A stretch of DNA of 64,000 nucleotides, taken from contig NZ_CP095073.1 of assembly GCF_022919095.1 (NCBI RefSeq), forward strand, positions 1 through 64,000. The letters run 5' to 3'. Each line of letters opens with the position of its first letter. The stretch's first letter is position 1. The notes under the pieces were generated by a model. The model had not been told where the DNA came from, did no database searches, and saw only the letters and a program-made list of their open reading frames with translations. Positions 24,833-33,890 of the stretch are shown piece after piece. The DNA comes from Halobacillus salinarum (GTDB lineage Bacteria > Bacillota > Bacilli > Bacillales > Halobacillaceae). Both the position numbers and the translations under genes were made by a program.

Positions 24833-25435
24833 TTAAGAAGTGGACAAGCTTCTTTGGATGGCTTGGATAACAAACTGGTAATAATAGAAATCGTGAGGGA
24901 CTAAGTCTGACACCGAGAGAGACGTTTCTTTTCCTGATAATACTGAAGCAGCCTTCATCGTTGAGTTCTTTTTGCAAAGCAGGCTGAGAAATTCATCCAA
25001 GTGGACTTTTACAATATCCGTTACTTCCTGACCGATTAAGAAAGGGGCTGCATCATTAAACCGATGAATATGTACTTGGCAGATCTCTCTGTCAAAAGAA
25101 TACCGGGTCCGAAGAGATTCCTTGTAGCATCCTGTGTATTCAAGATCTTCCGGCTTTAGTTTAACGCCTATTTCCTCCTTAATTTCTCTTAAACCAGCTT
25201 CCATTAACTTTTCCCCTGCTTCAATATGGCCTGCTGCAGTAATATCAAATAGATCCGGAAATTCTTTTTTATCGGACGCCCGTTTTTGAAAATACAATTC
25301 GGTGCGCTCTTTGGTAACTTCATAGAACCAGCACTGAAACGTTTCATGCCAATCGCCGTCCCTATGGACAAGGCTTCTTTCTTTTTCCCCAATCGGCTTT
25401 AATAATTCATCAAATATCGTCAGCATTTCCTCCAT
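24833..25435 (-). CDS. NUDIX hydrolase
   Basis: 200 residues. The Nudix box GHIEAGEKLMEAGLREIKEEIG (about residues 68-89) fits Gx5Ex5[UA]xREx2EExGU except that an Ile-Lys pair sits before EE as is common. The start (LLKPIGEKERSLVHRDGDWHETFQCWFYE) is like isopentenyl-diphosphate isomerase-type NUDIX proteins (YfcD group). It probably hydrolyses a nucleoside diphosphate-linked compound. It lies 74 bases upstream of the PLP gene and may share its transcript. ATG at 25435 has AAGGGG eight bases upstream. Confidence 0.85.
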   Translation of the reverse strand: MEEMLTIFDELLKPIGEKERSLVHRDGDWHETFQCWFYEVTKERTELYFQKRASDKKEFPDLFDITAAGHIEAGEKLMEAGLREIKEEIGVKLKPEDLEYTGCYKESLRTRYSFDREICQVHIHRFNDAAPFLIGQEVTDIVKVHLDEFLSLLCKKNSTMKAASVLSGKETSLSVSDLVPHDFYYYQFVIQAIQRSLSTS

Positions 25436-25560
25436 AAAGCCCGCCCCTTTTTCATTAATAACTTCAGTGTATCACAAAGCCTGTCTAAGCGAAGCATAGC
25501 AGGTTTATACTGCTTTTATTCATGGAATACTATTTCCAAAGACTAGCTCAGGAGTGATGC

Positions 25561-25749
25561 ATGATGAAGAATAAAAAAACAAAACGAGGAAAAGTGCATG
25601 TTTCGAATGAAGCAGCAGAGGTTTTCAGTCATTCTTTACATTTTAATAAAGCTTTTTCCCATACAAAAAGAGACGAGCCGCATACCCCGGACTCAGAATC
25701 AGAAGCTATGCTGAACTTTTATTCAGACGAAGAGAAGGATCCTGATTAA
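25561..25749 (+). CDS. small hydrophilic protein, unknown
   Basis: 62 residues, strongly charged, basic N terminus (MMKNKKTKRGKVHV) and acidic C terminus (FYSDEEKDPD). No membrane helix or known domain. CAGGAGTG precedes the start and a clean terminator follows, which supports a real short gene. Likely a stress or spore-related cytosolic peptide, but that is a guess. Confidence 0.6.
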   Translation: MMKNKKTKRGKVHVSNEAAEVFSHSLHFNKAFSHTKRDEPHTPDSESEAMLNFYSDEEKDPD

Positions 25750-25751
25750 CG

Positions 25752-25785
25752 AACCGATTCTCCATTAGGAGGATCGGCTTTTTTA
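25752..25785 (+). terminator. intrinsic terminator
   Basis: AACCGATTCTCC / GGAGGATCGGCT stem with T run right after the small gene. Confidence 0.8.
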
Positions 25786-25847
25786 TGGGTTACTATCCGC
25801 TTATTTGTTATGATTAGGTAAATAATGGATAGAAAGGACGTCTGCCT

Positions 25848-27256
25848 ATGCGAACGAGCAAGTCGAACAAAAAACTCCAATGGGTCCTGGTTTTTATCGG
25901 ACTTACAGCTCTGATTATCGGGATCCAATTTATTCCTGGAAAAGACAAGCCGCTAACACATAACAAGAAGCTGGAAATGAATAAACAGGAAAAAGAGCCC
26001 TTCCCTGAATTCCCCGACCATTTACGAATGAATACATATGATGAAGTAGTAAGTTTCTACGAAAAGAGAATCCCGGGGTTAAAGAGGGCAAAAGAACATC
26101 AATTAACGACTTTTCCGAAGCAATCCATTGACTTACCAAACCAGGATGGAAAGTTATACATAAACGAATTGTGGTTCAACGGTCGAGACCTCCACATCCT
26201 CTACAGCATCGATCGGGAAGTATTCGGAAAAAACCCTGTAGAAATGCCATTTGCGTTTGAAAGCATGCAAATAAAACCTTTAGGTGAAAAAGGAGGGCTG
26301 ACAAGTACATCTTATTCGCTTTATTCCCAGAACCTTGGCAGTGGAAAAGTCTTATTCAATCATAAGCTTTACGGAACGGCAACCATGGGGGTCATTTTTG
26401 AAGAGGGATTACCGGACCACTCCATTGATGAAACCATTTTAGCTTCTTTTAATATGCATTTACCAAATGGATTTTACAAAATAGAATCCATACCTCTCCC
26501 CCTTCATTATGCGAATGAAAAAGACTATGAAAAAACTTATGCTATTCAAGGACGCTACAAAAAACAAGGAATCATGATTGAGCCAACTAAGTTCATTTAC
26601 GGTATTTCTCACAACAAGGTTGAACTGAAAATTCGTGCAAATCAGGGCGAGCTCACACCCATCATTATTGGTTCCATAGTATCAGCTGAAGGCGAATCCC
26701 GTCCTCTCCAGTTCTTAAAGGAGATAAAAAATAAAAAAGATGTATATACCGTAGAAACACCACCCTTTTCAAAGGATGCAAGCAGCTTCACTTTAGATAT
26801 AAAGGGCATCCATCTCAGAAGAAAACAAGACTTCTCTTTAACCGTTGATATTTCTGACTATGAGAACTCACAAGCAAATAAGCCCCTTCGAAGGTAGAAC
26901 TACACAAGAAGCTGCTGTCGAAAGATTCTACGGATATCATCTTAACAAGAAAGGATTATCGTCTGAACGGCATGAACTTTGAATTAACGTTTCAGCCTGA
27001 GTCCGGGAAACTTAAACGATCTATCGCACCTCCCTCTCACGTTTCCATGAATGAAGAAGAACGAACCCGTGGTTATGTACACTTAAGAAATGATTTAGGA
27101 AAAGAAGCAGATGCTGCTTTCGGAGGAGGAAATAAAAAAATGACCCTCTTTGTTAAACAAAGAATGCTGACTGATGCTTCTAAGCTGACTATACAATTTG
27201 ACCGTACAACATTTATGCACAACATTCAAAAAAGTTTCTCAACGCCATCCTCATAA
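25848..27256 (+). pseudogene. extracytoplasmic membrane-anchored protein, one apparent frameshift
   Basis: The first frame (349 codons, ATG at 25848 after AAAGGA) ends at 26897 just after a C run at 26883-26886. One added C gives ...KPPSKVELHKKLLSKDST... and runs on to 27256, about 469 residues in all. There is one N-terminal helix (QWVLVFIGLTALIIGIQFI) and a long beta-rich outer part ending in LTIQFDRTTFMHNIQKSF. The layout (short inside, one helix, large outer domain) is like the DUF4179/DUF5643 proteins encoded with ECF sigma factors, but no sigma gene is adjacent. Function unknown. 27257-27396 holds nothing clear. Confidence 0.65.
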
Positions 27257-27396
27257 TCATAGAAAGAAAAGAACTCATTTGCACGAAAGAGGCAGGGGTT
27301 TGGTTAAAAGCATTTCATCCAGAGACAAACGATGGCGGGATCTTATGATAAGTTTCCACCATCGTTCAGATTTTACAATGGAAAAGATACGCCTTA

Positions 27397-28166
27397 CTAT
27401 TTTAACTTACGCACAAGAAATTCATGGATAGATGGGTTAAAATACTGAGGATGCGTGGCTGGAATCTGATGGAAGGCCTGGTCTACGAATACGAGTGTAG
27501 CGTCCTTGCAATTCCTGTAAAACCTGGCATGGTGGTTGATCCAAACTGCCCGCTCCCCATATAAAAACAATAGCGGCATTTCCAATTCATGAAGACGAGA
27601 GGTACAGTCATAGATGAGCGCATGCTCATAGTATGAAAGCCATACTTCAGGATTTGATTTCGCCATGTGCTCCCTCAGTTCATATTTATAACGAGAATTG
27701 CGGAAATGGGATTTGCTAAGCAGCCAGGCTAGAGTTGCAGGGCTTTTTTTAATCCAGTGGATCCCTCCGAAAAACTCAAATCTAAGCCCCATTGTTGCTA
27801 CCTTGGGAAATGCCCCGGATAAGATGAGAGCCTTCAGCCTTTCTGGATAAGTCAGCGCAAACTCCTGAGCCACCATCCCCCGCAGGAATATCCAACGAGG
27901 ACAACTTGCTCCAGCTGTAAGTAATCGATCAGCTGTTTCATTTCCTTAGCAAAAAAACTCAAGTCTGGAGAAGCATTCACTACCTCGGAATCTCCGTGCC
28001 CGCTTAAATCTACAACAATAAGCCGGTAGAGCTCAGCGAGTTCATGCTGCTGTTTAAATACCTTTCTCCCCATACCTGGAGGATGAATGAATAATAAGGT
28101 TTCCTTTCCGCTACCTATATCCTCATAAAAAAGCTTCCTCCCAAACTTTTCAACAAAATAAGGCAT
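27397..28166 (-). pseudogene. alpha/beta hydrolase, one apparent frameshift
   Basis: Frames 28172-27852 and 27876-27397 belong to one protein of about 256 residues. Adding one G to the run at 27877-27881 joins the nucleophile elbow GYSCGG to MVAQEFALTYPERL, exactly where the family expects it. The oxyanion loop is LLFIHPPGMG, the Asp is in LLFLYGERAVW, and the His in AFHQIPATHP. Substrate unknown. I prefer ATG at 28166 (GAGGG six bases upstream) over the one at 28172. Confidence 0.78.
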
Positions 28167-28349
28167 AAACATCCCTCATCTTTCGTTCGATATTATAGCC
28201 TTTCCTGACACTTACAAATATATGCAGATGTTCGTGGCCATGGTGTTGAGAAGAAATTTACTATGGAGAGGTAAGAGTTTGACACCGTGATTCACCCCAC
28301 CTTACACTAAGAATGAAGTTAAATACATAATAGATGAAAGGTGACTGCT

Positions 28350-28943
28350 ATGAAGTTAAACCGCTTTCTTCTGCTCACTTTGTTAAGTGCCTTAGTTCTT
28401 GTGATGGCCGCATGTGGAAAGAAAGAATTAGAGGATACGCTTGATTGGAAAGTTGGCAGCTTTCAAGCCACTACTCAAGCAAATAACAGTTTTTCTACTG
28501 ACGAAATGAAAGGAAAGGTTTGGATTGCAGACTTAATCTTTACATCGTGTGAAACCGTATGTCCCCCGATGACTAGAAATATGTCCCAGCTTCAAAAGAA
28601 ATTCAAAGAGGAAGGATTGGATGTTGAATTCGTTTCTTTCAGCGTGGATCCTAAAGTAGACACCCCGGAAAAGCTTAAAGAATTTGGGAAATCCCACGGA
28701 GCAAGCTTCAAAAACTGGACGTATGTCACCGGCTACAGCCAAAAGGATATTCAAACCTTTGCCAAAGATACCTTCCATACCCTCGCAGAGAAAATCGAAG
28801 GGACAGACCAAGTGTCACACGGATCTTCTTTTTACTTAATCAATAAGGATAACGTTGTTATGAAAAAATATTCCGGTACCCAGGATGTACAGTACGAGCA
28901 AATCATAAAAGATGCAAAAGTATTGCTAAACGAAGAAAGCTAA
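28350..28943 (+). CDS. Sco1/SenC-like copper lipoprotein
   Basis: 197 residues. Lipobox VMAAC places the lipidated Cys at 22. The thioredoxin-like domain carries the copper ligands Cys67 and Cys71 (TSCETVCPPM) and the distal His (SHGSSFYL). It helps assemble the CuA centre of cytochrome c oxidase or acts in thiol redox at the outer membrane face, as BsSco (YpmQ) does. ATG at 28350 follows AAAGGTGA; an in-frame GTG at 28341 overlaps that site. Confidence 0.92.
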   Translation: MKLNRFLLLTLLSALVLVMAACGKKELEDTLDWKVGSFQATTQANNSFSTDEMKGKVWIADLIFTSCETVCPPMTRNMSQLQKKFKEEGLDVEFVSFSVDPKVDTPEKLKEFGKSHGASFKNWTYVTGYSQKDIQTFAKDTFHTLAEKIEGTDQVSHGSSFYLINKDNVVMKKYSGTQDVQYEQIIKDAKVLLNEES

Positions 28944-28997
28944 CCATTCAAGTTAGCTTTCTTACTGTCAACAGCTGATAATAAACCGTAATTAATT

Positions 28998-29555
28998 CTA
29001 TTGATGTTCTACAAGCACACGATTTCCATCCGCATCGTACAAGTAGAGCTCCACTGGATAGGGTTGTCTTAATCCGTCCGGGAGTTTTTTGCAAATGATA
29101 AAATAATCGTCTTTCGGTAAGGCTGCATTAATCGTGTGGTGAGGCATAATCCCTTTTACTTTGACATACTTGCGGTCAATATTTTCTCCGGAAAGCACCG
29201 CATAATTCCCTTTGCTGGTCACAATGTCAGTATAAGTAACCGGGTTTAAGCTTTGACTTGCCTGGGAAAATTTATATTTCCCAAACCACCCCTTTTTGAT
29301 AAACACATGCCCCAGCCTGAGCCTGTATTTAGTGGAGGCAAATACACTGACGTATGTATTGCTTTCTCCTACCCGTTTTGTCTTTTTAAGCTCCAGCTCC
29401 ACATCCTCATCGATGGAACGATTAAACCAGCTTTCCACCTGTTCTTTATAATTAACTCCAGTTACGTCCACTTTGAACTGAAATGCATGGTAAATAAGCG
29501 TACTGGTAACGGTAATGGCGAGTACCGCAAAAAAAACAATCCCATAATTCTTCAT
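28998..29555 (-). CDS. single-pass membrane protein, possible ECF partner
   Basis: 185 residues: one N-terminal helix (YGIVFFAVLAITVTSTLIYHA) and an outer beta-rich domain with DADGNRVLVEHQ at the end. No named domain recognised. It lies 58 bases downstream of an ECF sigma gene in the same direction, so it may be a regulator or target of that factor. Its N-terminal inside part is only a few residues, too short for a classical anti-sigma domain. Confidence 0.6.
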   Translation of the reverse strand: MKNYGIVFFAVLAITVTSTLIYHAFQFKVDVTGVNYKEQVESWFNRSIDEDVELELKKTKRVGESNTYVSVFASTKYRLRLGHVFIKKGWFGKYKFSQASQSLNPVTYTDIVTSKGNYAVLSGENIDRKYVKVKGIMPHHTINAALPKDDYFIICKKLPDGLRQPYPVELYLYDADGNRVLVEHQ

Positions 29556-29613
29556 CGTATCCCCCTTCTCAGGGTTGCCAGTCGTTGTATCTCTTTATGC
29601 TGATACCACTTTT

Positions 29614-30126
29614 CTATTTTTCTGTGGTTAAACGTTCTTTTAATCTCTCACGAGCTCGTTTCATTCTCGTTTTTAATGTGTTTTCTTTTATTCCAGTTCG
29701 GGTCGAAATCTCTTTAATGCTTAAATCCTCAAAATAATATAAATAAAGGACTTCAAAATGGTCTGTACTGAGCAGCTGCATTTGATCATAAAACCAGCTG
29801 CTTGTTTCTTTCCTAAGAATAACATCCATTGGTTCCTTTGTATCTACTTTATGAACGGAAAGCCAATGATCTTCCCAAGGGCTGACATGCTTATTGGAAT
29901 AGCTTCGTAAATAATCCTTACATTGATTTACCATAATCTTAAAAAGCCAAGGCTGGAAGGAATGGGTTTTCTGGAACGATGTGAACTTTTCCAGAGCTTT
30001 CAACAAGGCGTCCTGAACCATGTCCTCAGCTACCATAGCATCTTTTACATAAGAATGGGCCGTCCGAAGTAAAAAAGAATAATTTTGTTCTACAGCACTT
30101 TCCAGGGTTGCGTTTCTCTCCTTCAA
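29614..30126 (-). CDS. ECF RNA polymerase sigma factor
   Basis: 170 residues if started at TTG 30126, which lies 8 bases after GGAG; the frame is open to 30159. Region 2 (HSYVKDAMVAEDMVQDALLKALE) and region 4 (SIKEISTRTGIKENTLKTRMKRARERL) are complete. Similar in type to the sigma factor at 15790. No separate anti-sigma gene with a zinc motif is next to it; the following membrane gene is the only candidate. Confidence 0.85.
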   Translation of the reverse strand: MKERNATLESAVEQNYSFLLRTAHSYVKDAMVAEDMVQDALLKALEKFTSFQKTHSFQPWLFKIMVNQCKDYLRSYSNKHVSPWEDHWLSVHKVDTKEPMDVILRKETSSWFYDQMQLLSTDHFEVLYLYYFEDLSIKEISTRTGIKENTLKTRMKRARERLKERLTTEK

Positions 30127-30392
30127 GTTGTTCACTCCATTGCTGTTCCCTGATCTCAAACTTAACCTTTTTCTTTTATCGTACTACAAATTGAAACCAT
30201 TCAAATCTAATTATCGTACTATTCTTAGTAACCATTCTTGAAAAAATAATGATTTTGAATCCAATAAATAATAAAGAAACGAAAATTTATACCACAATTC
30301 AAGTTCAACTATGACCTTTCACCTATTTTTTTGTACGGTAATAAGTTAAAATAACAACTATATGAGAAGAGCTTTTATAAGGAAGTGACTTT

Positions 30393-31655
30393 ATGCAGCT
30401 GGGAAAAAGAATCTATGTATACCGAAAGCTCCATAATTATACGCTGCACCGGCTGACAGGTGATAAGATTTCCACTGCTCATTTAAGCAAAATAGAAAAC
30501 AATTACAGAATTCCCGGGCGTCATATTCTGAAATCTTTATCAGAAAAGCTGGAACTCCCAGAATCTTTCCTGCAGGATAGTAGTGTAAAAGACGCGGAAG
30601 TCCATTCCATACTTTCTCAAATCCATCTTTTTATTATTCAGGATATGGAAAAAGCCGACCCTTTAATCCATATGATCGATTTACACTATTACGAATATTT
30701 GGCATGTATAGAACAGGAAGTTTATTTCCTGCTTCTTAAAGCTGCCTATTATTATAAGAATGACCAAAATGACCAAGCTTTACATTTATATGAACACTAC
30801 TTAGTTCATTATTTAGCCGATGCAGATTATTCTGCTTGGCCGCTTTTTTTAAAAGGGGCTTATTATTATTTCTTTGGTATCCATTACTATCAGTTAGGAG
30901 ATTATGATCAAAGCTTTCACAGCTACAAATCCTATTTGGAAGTCACTGACTCCCTGCCTGTAAAAGCGGCTCTTACTTATAATCTCGGGTTCCTTTCCAG
31001 AATAAAAGGGGAAAACGACACAGCCCTTAATTATTGTAAACAAGCCCTGAGCTACTACGATATCTTAAAACTCCCTAAGGACCAAAGTATGACCTATAAT
31101 CTAGTTGGTGTCATTCACTGGAGCCAGGAAAATTATGCAGAAGCGATGAATTATTTAGAAAAAGCGGAAACTCTCTCATTGCAAACAGAAGATAAGAATC
31201 TCCTTGCGCAAATTTACCATAACAAGGCGATTATTCTGCGAAAACAACAGCTTGAAGAACAGGCCATCCCCTATTTGGAAAAGACTTTACAATTGAAAAA
31301 GAGCCAAAATAAAAACCCGATGATTACTTATCACACGTTATGCAGAAATTATCTTGCCCTGGGAAAATTAGAAAAAGCGAAAGAAACCTTCAAAGAAGCT
31401 GAAGATTACATCCGCAATGACATGGATTATTATAAATTACTTGATTCATTTCTAGATTATTATAAATATACAAACGAGCAGGCTCTCTATGAAAAAGGCT
31501 TAATGGATTGCATCGATTTTTTTAAAGAGAAAACGAACAATGATCTCTTAAAATCCCAATACAAGAAGCTTGGTTATTACTATTATGAAAACAACAAATA
31601 CAAACGCGCCTCGGAATGCTTCTTATCCTTACTGGAATTGAATGAAAGCAATTAA
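30393..31655 (+). CDS. XRE-type HTH regulator with TPR repeats (RRNPP-like)
   Basis: 420 residues. N-terminal helix-turn-helix (about residues 1-60: LGKRIYVYRKLHNYTLHRLTG, ISTAHLSKIENNYR), then about eight TPR-like helix pairs (for example AAYYYKNDQNDQALHLYEHY, MTYNLVGVIHWSQENYAEAM, YHNKAIILRKQQLEEQAIPYL). This is the build of peptide-sensing regulators (PlcR, NprR, Rgg) and of Rap-like proteins. No signal-peptide gene is visible on either side, so the ligand may be encoded elsewhere or the protein may not sense a peptide. Confidence 0.82.
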   Translation: MQLGKRIYVYRKLHNYTLHRLTGDKISTAHLSKIENNYRIPGRHILKSLSEKLELPESFLQDSSVKDAEVHSILSQIHLFIIQDMEKADPLIHMIDLHYYEYLACIEQEVYFLLLKAAYYYKNDQNDQALHLYEHYLVHYLADADYSAWPLFLKGAYYYFFGIHYYQLGDYDQSFHSYKSYLEVTDSLPVKAALTYNLGFLSRIKGENDTALNYCKQALSYYDILKLPKDQSMTYNLVGVIHWSQENYAEAMNYLEKAETLSLQTEDKNLLAQIYHNKAIILRKQQLEEQAIPYLEKTLQLKKSQNKNPMITYHTLCRNYLALGKLEKAKETFKEAEDYIRNDMDYYKLLDSFLDYYKYTNEQALYEKGLMDCIDFFKEKTNNDLLKSQYKKLGYYYYENNKYKRASECFLSLLELNESN

Positions 31656-31671
31656 TCAAACGTTTGTTTAA
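31652..31671. repeat. 20-bp near-palindrome, copy 2
   Basis: TTAATCAAACGTTTGTTTAA, overlapping the stop codon of the TPR regulator gene; exact reverse complement of the element at 23590-23609. Confidence 0.6.
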
Positions 31672-31698
31672 CACAGAACAGCTTCTGGCAGAATAACA

Positions 31699-31726
31699 GC
31701 CGCTCTCCTAGAAGGAGAACGGCAGC
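31699..31726 (-). terminator. hairpin between convergent genes
   Basis: GCCGTTCTCCTT / AGGAGAGCGGC stem with a short T-rich tail on the minus strand, after the DUF1002 gene. Confidence 0.55.
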
Positions 31727-31731
31727 ACTGC

Positions 31732-32634
31732 TTAGCTGAATAATGAATTTACAAAGCTGCTTAAAGAAGCAAAAAAGCTCTTAATTGCAGAGGTAAGTTT
31801 GTTCCAAAAACCATCATCATTCATTAGGTTCTGAAGACTTCCAGTTAAATCATCTAATTGACTTCTAACTTTGTCGAAGTCGATGTTTAAATTTCTCATT
31901 TGCTCAAATAAATCAACTAGTCTCTGTCTGTCTTCGGGACTTAACTGAATATTTAACTGGTTCAGCTGGTCTTTTACAATCTGCTCTACTTCTTCTTTCG
32001 TTGCCGGGTTTTGTTCGGCAATCTGTTTTTTTATTTCCGTAAGAAGCTGGCTTACTTTTTCCTGATCGACCCCTTCTTTGTCAGCAATGGATGTTGCAAC
32101 ATCCAGTTCGTCACTAGCAACCTTCATACGATCCTTGTCCAGCTTGACTCCTTTAGCATCGTAAGCCTTATAGATTCCTGTTAAGGCGGAATGACCGCTC
32201 ACTTTAACAGATGAAGCAACTAATACGTCCGCATTTTCCACTCCGGCAGTAAGTAAAGCATTGGTGTACATTTCTTTCGTCACTTGAGTAATATTTTCTG
32301 GTGTCACAATATCAATATTAAGTCCGTTACCATCTTCTTTGTGAATTATTTTCACTGATGAATACATATTTGAATTTGGATTTCCGCCGATGTATTTGGC
32401 AATATCCTGACCCGTAACAGTAAATTCATCTACCTGTTCATGCTGATCTACTTCCAGAAGCTTCGCTACCTCTTCTTTCTGAGATTGAGATAAAGCTTCT
32501 CCATAAACAACAATTGGCAAGCCAAGCTTTTCATTGATCCCCTGGTCGTTCGTGGAAGCAAAACTGATGCCAGGAAAAACAGAACCTGCCAGCACTACAA
32601 CAGATAAGAAAAACAACGCAATCTTCTTATTCAA
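31732..32634 (-). CDS. secreted DUF1002 protein
   Basis: 300 residues. Signal peptide NKKIALFFLSVVVLAGSVFPGISFA, then the DUF1002 domain (LGLPIVVYGEALSQSQKEEV; VTGQDIAKYIGGNPN; NALLTAGVENADVLVASSVKVSGHSALTGIYKAY) and a C-terminal helical part. Function of the family is not known. I prefer TTG at 32634 because AAAGGGG sits 9 bases upstream and the signal peptide then begins in the usual way; the frame is open to a GTG at 32664. Confidence 0.82.
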   Translation of the reverse strand: MNKKIALFFLSVVVLAGSVFPGISFASTNDQGINEKLGLPIVVYGEALSQSQKEEVAKLLEVDQHEQVDEFTVTGQDIAKYIGGNPNSNMYSSVKIIHKEDGNGLNIDIVTPENITQVTKEMYTNALLTAGVENADVLVASSVKVSGHSALTGIYKAYDAKGVKLDKDRMKVASDELDVATSIADKEGVDQEKVSQLLTEIKKQIAEQNPATKEEVEQIVKDQLNQLNIQLSPEDRQRLVDLFEQMRNLNIDFDKVRSQLDDLTGSLQNLMNDDGFWNKLTSAIKSFFASLSSFVNSLFS

Positions 32635-32800
32635 TCCTCTCGACCCCTTTGATAGATTCATCACTCCATTTAATCTTAGGAACAGAGTGAGTTATGATAA
32701 AACTTAGGAAACTTTATTAAGGATACTGTATTGATTATACGATAAAAATTCAAGAGAAGTTTCATCTTGTTGATAATTTTACAAAGGAAGTGCACAAGAA

Positions 32801-33187
32801 ATGGCCATTTTGAAGAAAATCGGGCTTTACATTTTTGCGGCTGGCTTTTTTTTCGCTGGTGTCGCTCACTTTATTTATGATGAGGGATTTGCCCAAATGC
32901 TCCCGGATTGGACTCCTATTCGACTTGAAATTGTGTATATGTCAGCGATTACCGAATGGCTCCTGTCTCTGCTTCTTGTTTTTCCGCAGACGCGAAGAGC
33001 AGCAGGCATTGCTACCGCTGTGTTTCTCATTGCTGTGCTGCCTGCCAACATCTATGCTGCCATTTACGGAATCCCGGCTCCATGGAGTAATGAGACAAGT
33101 GAGCTGGCGCTTTGGATCCGCCCTTTTTTCCAGCCTATTCTCATCTGGTGGGTGCTCGTAGTGTCTAAGGATTCGAACTCCTTTTAA
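32801..33187 (+). CDS. DoxX-like membrane protein
   Basis: 128 residues, four membrane helices. The DoxX family pattern is seen in FFFAGVAHFIYDEGFAQMLP and ITEWLLSLLLVFPQTRRAAG. Some members form complexes with sulfoxide or thiosulfate enzymes or MhqO-like systems, but most are of unknown role. Start supported by AAAGGAAG. It lies 41 bases before the PfpI gene and may be co-transcribed. Confidence 0.82.
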   Translation: MAILKKIGLYIFAAGFFFAGVAHFIYDEGFAQMLPDWTPIRLEIVYMSAITEWLLSLLLVFPQTRRAAGIATAVFLIAVLPANIYAAIYGIPAPWSNETSELALWIRPFFQPILIWWVLVVSKDSNSF

Positions 33188-33228
33188 CCGTTTGATACAA
33201 TGGGGACAGTTTAAATAGGAGGGATTTC

Positions 33229-33750
33229 ATGCGCCTGGAAAATAAAAAAGTAATTGCGCTGGTAAGTAAAGACTTCGAAGATTTGGAACTTTGGTATCCT
33301 GTGCTCCGTTTACAGGAAGAAGGAGCGGAAGTCCACCTTGTTGGAGAAGAGGCGGGTAAGGAATACCCTGGTAAATACGGTGTCCCAGCCGTATCGGACT
33401 ATGCATTTGCAGATATTAACCCAGCCGATTACGATGGAATTCTCGTTCCTGGAGGCTGGTCTCCCGATAAACTGCGCCGCTACTCTGAAGTGATTGCCAT
33501 GGTTCGACACATGAATGACCATGAAAAGCCAATTGGACAGATCTGCCACGCAGGATGGGTGTTGATTTCTGCAGGAATTCTGGAAGGCAGGAATGTGACG
33601 AGTACACCGGGCATTAAGGATGATATGACAAATGCGGGGGCAGTATGGCATAACGAGCCCGTCGTAAAGGATGGACACCTCATTTCTGCCAGACGTCCAC
33701 CTGACCTCCCACCATATGCAAAAGCTTTTGCTGATCTCTTAGCCGATTAG
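33229..33750 (+). CDS. DJ-1/PfpI family protein (general stress type)
   Basis: 173 residues, whole-length PfpI domain. The nucleophile Cys106 sits in the elbow GQICHAGW, with the conserved Glu near residue 17 (SKDFEDLELW) and the DYDGILVPGGWSPD strand. Homologues in Bacillus (YfkM, YraA) are stress-induced deglycase/protease-like proteins that protect against aldehydes. AGGAGGG precedes the start. Confidence 0.88.
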   Translation: MRLENKKVIALVSKDFEDLELWYPVLRLQEEGAEVHLVGEEAGKEYPGKYGVPAVSDYAFADINPADYDGILVPGGWSPDKLRRYSEVIAMVRHMNDHEKPIGQICHAGWVLISAGILEGRNVTSTPGIKDDMTNAGAVWHNEPVVKDGHLISARRPPDLPPYAKAFADLLAD

Positions 33751-33850
33751 AACGGCATAGACGCAGGATCTTTCAAGGAGTGAGAACCCTTTCACTCCTG
33801 CCGGCAAGGAAAAAAGCTTTCGGAAAAACACAATCTTCTCCACAACACTG

Positions 33851-33890
33851 AAAAGCACTCCCGTCTAAAGAGACATGGAGTGCTTTTTTT
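33851..33890. terminator. bidirectional intrinsic terminator
   Basis: AAAAGCACTCC / GGAGTGCTTTTTTT stem between the convergent PfpI and flavoprotein genes; a second hairpin AGGAGTGA / TCACTCCT sits at about 33776-33798. Confidence 0.8.

Noticed and set aside
27198-27431. 77-codon plus-strand ORF after the broken membrane protein
   Set aside because: Overlaps the corrected reading frame and has no start signal.
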